Assembly (NCBI GenBank): GCA_945971355.1
Contig: CAMFPD010000083.1
Coordinates: forward strand, 1-8,635
Length of the DNA stretch: 8,635 nucleotides
DNA from: an uncultured Lachnobacterium sp.
GTDB lineage: Bacteria; Bacillota; Clostridia; Lachnospirales; Lachnospiraceae
Direction: 5' to 3'
In this document: piece by piece, positions 6,832 to 8,635 of the stretch
Layout of the letters: each line of letters starts with the position of its first letter
Position numbering within the stretch: position 1 is the first letter of the stretch
Position numbers and translations under genes: made by a program
The notes under the pieces: generated by a model
The model's database searches: none
Told to the model about the DNA's origin: nothing
The model's input: only the letters and a program-made list of their open reading frames with translations

Positions 6832-7179
6832 GTTTTGCTTTATCACTATCGCAAAATCCATCTCGCCTATATTTTTCTTTTTACAAAAATATGGTTCAAA
6901 ACCATTAGCTGTTAATTGTTGTGCAACAGCATTTTCAAAATGAGCTCCATTATTTACTTCTCCATTTTTATTGATCAATTCAATTTTGGTTTCTTCTGGA
7001 TATGCACTTGTAAGTAATCCAGTATCACTGGAAAAAAGTCTAAATACATTACTACTCTTACTTGCCAAAAGAGGGATAACTGGAGCATCCACATTATAAA
7101 CTGGTAAAGCAACACCTGCATCTTTTAACCACAAAAAGCTGTTTTCATATCTATCGAATTTAAGTTCTTTATCCAACAT
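6829..7179 (-). pseudogene. Remnant of AAA_14/DUF4143-type ATPase, truncated at both ends
   Basis: The 116 codons resemble the interior of the C-terminal DUF4143 half of AAA_14-type ATPases. The signs are YENSFLWLKDAGVALPVYNV (11-30), NVFRLFSSDTGLL (44-56), HFENAVAQQL (80-89) and GEMDFAI (105-111). Complete members are about 400 residues with an N-terminal P-loop ATPase, which is absent here. The end is also cut: after GEMDFAI the usual nuclease-like IEVK segment is missing and the frame runs into a stop inside the right-hand hairpin repeat. No ribosome binding site precedes the ATG at 7177-7179, and the frame continues upstream only to a stop at 7213-7215. Function is lost, and transcription would run into the hairpin. 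Confidence 0.8.
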
Positions 7180-7193
7180 AGTAAATACATCAT

Positions 7194-7242
7194 TTGCCCC
7201 GTTTTTATAATATTATTTGTCGCAAATTGCCCCGTTTTTTAT
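7194..7242. repeat. Short direct repeat, TTGCCCCGTTTTT type
   Basis: Two 15-16-base copies (7194-7208 and 7227-7242) lie at the edge of the DUF4143 remnant. They could be the scar of an excised element or a small tandem duplication. No transposase is present in the window. Confidence 0.6.
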
Positions 7243-7361
7243 GTTCATTCTGCACAGTTATGGTGTCTCTTAAAAGGATGGATAAACTTGCTGCACAGGA
7301 AATTTTCGTAGACTATCAAAAAATCATGGCATTTCTGTGAGATTTTCTGTATTATTTCTAT

Positions 7362-7414
7362 AGGACACACCTTGTCTCATCCGCAATTTTGCGTGTTTGC
7401 TCATTCTGTGTCCT
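7362..7414. promoter_or_regulatory. Nested inverted repeats before the membrane XRE regulator
   Basis: AGGACACA (7362-7369) and TGTGTCCT (7407-7414) form an 8-bp inverted repeat around a spacer that itself holds the dyad CGCAATTTTGCG (7382-7393). This is 53 to 105 bases upstream of the regulator start, a plausible place for self-regulation. Function is inferred from position only. Confidence 0.4.
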
Positions 7415-7467
7415 GTATTTTTACTCTACCACTTGTTATGGTGGATACATCAAGGAGGTCACACATT

Positions 7468-7977
7468 ATGGATCAGACAAAAATCGGTAGCTTCATCAAA
7501 GAGCTTCGAAAGGAAAAGGAGCTTACTCAGGAACAATTTGCAGAGAAATTTCACGTTGCAAGGAGAACCGTGTCCCGATGGGAAACCGGTAACAATATGC
7601 CTGACATTGATATTCTTATTGAAATGTCTGATTATTTTGAAGTCGATCTCCGTGAAATACTTGATGGAGAGAGGAAAAATAAGAAAATGGATTCAGAAAC
7701 AAAAGAAACAGTATTAAAGGTTGCAGAGTATGGTAATGAAAATAAGAAGAAAATGACACGCATCGTTTTAATCTACTTTGTCATTGGAATTATAGCACTT
7801 ATCATTCATACCACAGCCGAATTTATGGATTTGAATGGCACCTTCTGGACAGGATTTTTAGATGGAGCAACAATCGGAATTGCCCTGGGAGCAATGATTC
7901 TTGGCATTTTATTCCTAACAGGAAGAATGGCAAAAATCCGTGCCTTTAAAATGCGTTTACTTGGGAGGGAAGAGTAA
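7468..7977 (+). CDS. Membrane-attached XRE-family regulator
   Basis: The protein has 169 residues. Residues ~5-62 form an XRE helix-turn-helix domain (HTH core TQEQFAEKFHVARRTVSRWE at 20-39, then the MPDIDILIEMSDYFEVDLREIL segment). A charged linker (~68-97) leads to two membrane helices at about 98-115 and 132-151, with a short positive tail. This layout suggests a DNA-binding domain held at the inner face of the membrane, perhaps sensing membrane state or controlled by a partner membrane protein. The start at 7468 is chosen because a near-perfect AAGGAGGT site (7452-7459) is eight bases upstream; the longer reading from 7372 adds non-family sequence and has no such site. The stop overlaps the next start (TAATG), so the two genes form an operon and are translationally coupled. 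Targets are unknown. Confidence 0.9.
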   Translation: MDQTKIGSFIKELRKEKELTQEQFAEKFHVARRTVSRWETGNNMPDIDILIEMSDYFEVDLREILDGERKNKKMDSETKETVLKVAEYGNENKKKMTRIVLIYFVIGIIALIIHTTAEFMDLNGTFWTGFLDGATIGIALGAMILGILFLTGRMAKIRAFKMRLLGREE

Positions 7978-8195
7978 TGAATACAAATAATACTTCACCA
8001 AAAAATTCAAAAGATACCAAGTCACGCATTATGACTATTTCACGTGTATCATTTGCATTGCTAGGCATTACATTTGTGATTATAAATATGATAACAGAAT
8101 CAGAACACAGCATTTGGCTTATTTTGGGACTTCTGTTTATCAATATCGCCACACTTATTAACATAAGACAAAATAATTGCTGTTTACGTAAGTAA
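7977..8195 (+). CDS. Small two-helix membrane protein coupled to the XRE regulator
   Basis: This 72-residue protein has a charged N-terminal tail (1-20), membrane helix one at about 21-40 and helix two at about 45-62, and a basic, cysteine-containing end (NNCCLRK). The ATG shares a base with the stop of the upstream regulator, and GGGAGGGA (7964-7971) provides a ribosome binding site. Pairing with a membrane XRE protein suggests it could be a partner or anti-regulator, but no family is recognised. The coupling and the clear membrane pattern support it as a real gene. Confidence 0.78.
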   Translation: MNTNNTSPKNSKDTKSRIMTISRVSFALLGITFVIINMITESEHSIWLILGLLFINIATLINIRQNNCCLRK

Positions 8196-8205
8196 TATTA
8201 TGATA

Positions 8206-8249
8206 CACTAATACTGGCTTTTAATTCAAAATAGAGGCTAGTATTAGTG
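8206..8249. repeat. 10-bp inverted repeat between genes
   Basis: CACTAATACT (8206-8215) is the exact complement of AGTATTAGTG (8240-8249), around a 24-base centre. It starts 10 bases after the small membrane gene and ends 17 bases before the last gene. There is no T-run on either side, so it is a poor terminator and may be an operator or a leader structure of the next gene. Confidence 0.5.
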
Positions 8250-8266
8250 CTAGATTGCGAGAAAAA

Positions 8267-8635
8267 ATGAGTTACACACCTAGAGACATATTAAACTACA
8301 TATATGACAACAACTTGGACAGTGATTTTATATTTGCTCTGGCAAATCATGTGCAAAACTTTTCAATCGGTGAAATCACTGACAAGCAGATTGTGAAGCG
8401 CGAGGATAAATACTACCTCGTGTCCAAATCATATTCATTGGATATAAAAATTACCGATGATGAAATCCTGACAGCTGTTATGAACGGTTTGTATATTAGT
8501 GCATTTATTTCAAGAAAAGAGGACAAATACAATATTCATTTTCTGGTGCATCGATATCCAGAGAGTATGAAATCAAAGTTCGAGGAAGAAATCACTAAGG
8601 ATGTAATCAACTATATGATTCAGGGAACAATTATT
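8267..8635 (+). CDS. Unrecognised protein, 3'-truncated by window edge
   Basis: An open frame of 123 codons starts with MSYTPRDILNYIYDNN and runs off the right edge without a stop. I do not recognise the family. It is charged and hydrophilic with mixed helix and strand character (for example KYYLVSKSYSLDIKI and KYNIHFLVHRYPES), and has no signal peptide or membrane segment in the visible part. Only a weak ribosome binding site (GCGAG, 8257-8261 region) precedes the ATG. Codon use resembles its neighbours, which supports coding. It could be regulated by the inverted repeat just upstream. Confidence 0.65.
   Translation, partial: MSYTPRDILNYIYDNNLDSDFIFALANHVQNFSIGEITDKQIVKREDKYYLVSKSYSLDIKITDDEILTAVMNGLYISAFISRKEDKYNIHFLVHRYPESMKSKFEEEITKDVINYMIQGTII

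Larger units (their letters stand above)
7180..7467. other. Intergenic junction region with a direct repeat and two dyads
   Basis: No gene is supported here. TTGCCCCGTTTTTAT occurs at 7194-7208 and again, with one extra T, at 7227-7242, so the first copy's start is 33 bases from the second. A 5-bp-arm dyad CGCAATTTTGCG lies at 7382-7393. A longer inverted repeat AGGACACA (7362-7369)/TGTGTCCT (7407-7414) encloses it. No strong promoter is clear; TTGCTC (7397-7402) with TTTACT (7420-7425) at 17 bases is only a weak candidate. Confidence 0.6.

Noticed and set aside
7260..7340. 26-codon open frame beginning MVSLKRMDKLAAQ
   Set aside because: No ribosome binding site, very short, no recognisable family; could be a chance frame or a fragment that I cannot identify.
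7372..7467. Upstream ATG extending the membrane XRE regulator by 32 residues
   Set aside because: The added residues do not look like XRE sequence, and a strong AAGGAGGT site sits just before the ATG at 7468.

Overview
The window looks like a chromosomal stretch from a low-GC, gut-type Firmicute, most likely a Lachnospiraceae/Clostridia member. Support comes from AT-rich base composition, strong GGAGG-type ribosome binding sites, TAATG stop/start overlaps, a Firmicutes-style GH31 alpha-glucosidase, a Gram-positive sortase-anchor tail, and an AAA/PD-(D/E)XK protein of a type common in Clostridia. This assignment is inferred from sequence character; no database was searched.

Layout: (1) 1-1560, the 3' two-thirds or so of a GH31 alpha-glucosidase, entering from the left edge. 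(2) 1563-1783, a ~220-bp imperfect inverted repeat filling the gap between two convergent genes. (3) 1812-2480 (-), an XRE regulator with a GyrI-like effector-binding C-terminus. It diverges from a two-gene operon across an intergenic region holding a perfect 17-bp dyad and a good extended -10 promoter. (4) 2704-4853 (+), the operon: a TIGR04076-like cysteine domain fused to GAF and GGDEF (diguanylate cyclase), translationally coupled by TAATG to a cysteine-rich protein with a U32-peptidase-like FKIEGR signature. (5) 4853-4945, a fossil sortase-anchor tail with no gene body. (6) 4996-6831, an AAA-ATPase/PD-(D/E)XK nuclease-like gene flanked on both sides by identical 39-bp hairpins in direct orientation (53 bp with three mismatches when extended). 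(7) 6829-7179 (-), a broken remnant of a DUF4143-type ATPase whose stop codon lies exactly at the end of the right-hand repeat. (8) 7180-7467, non-coding, with a direct repeat and two dyads. (9) 7468-8195, an XRE regulator with two membrane segments coupled to a 72-aa two-helix membrane protein. (10) 8267 to the right edge, the start of an unrecognised gene.

The alpha-glucosidase belongs to starch or oligosaccharide use. The GAF-GGDEF/U32-like pair looks like a signalling output coupled to an enzyme of unknown reaction, possibly controlled by the divergent XRE/GyrI-like regulator. The region from about 4853 to 7240 looks like an insertion and decay zone: gene fossils, repeat-flanked cargo and direct repeats lie side by side. 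The two most interesting items are the hairpin-bounded AAA/PD-(D/E)XK unit and the TIGR04076-GAF-GGDEF plus U32-like operon.
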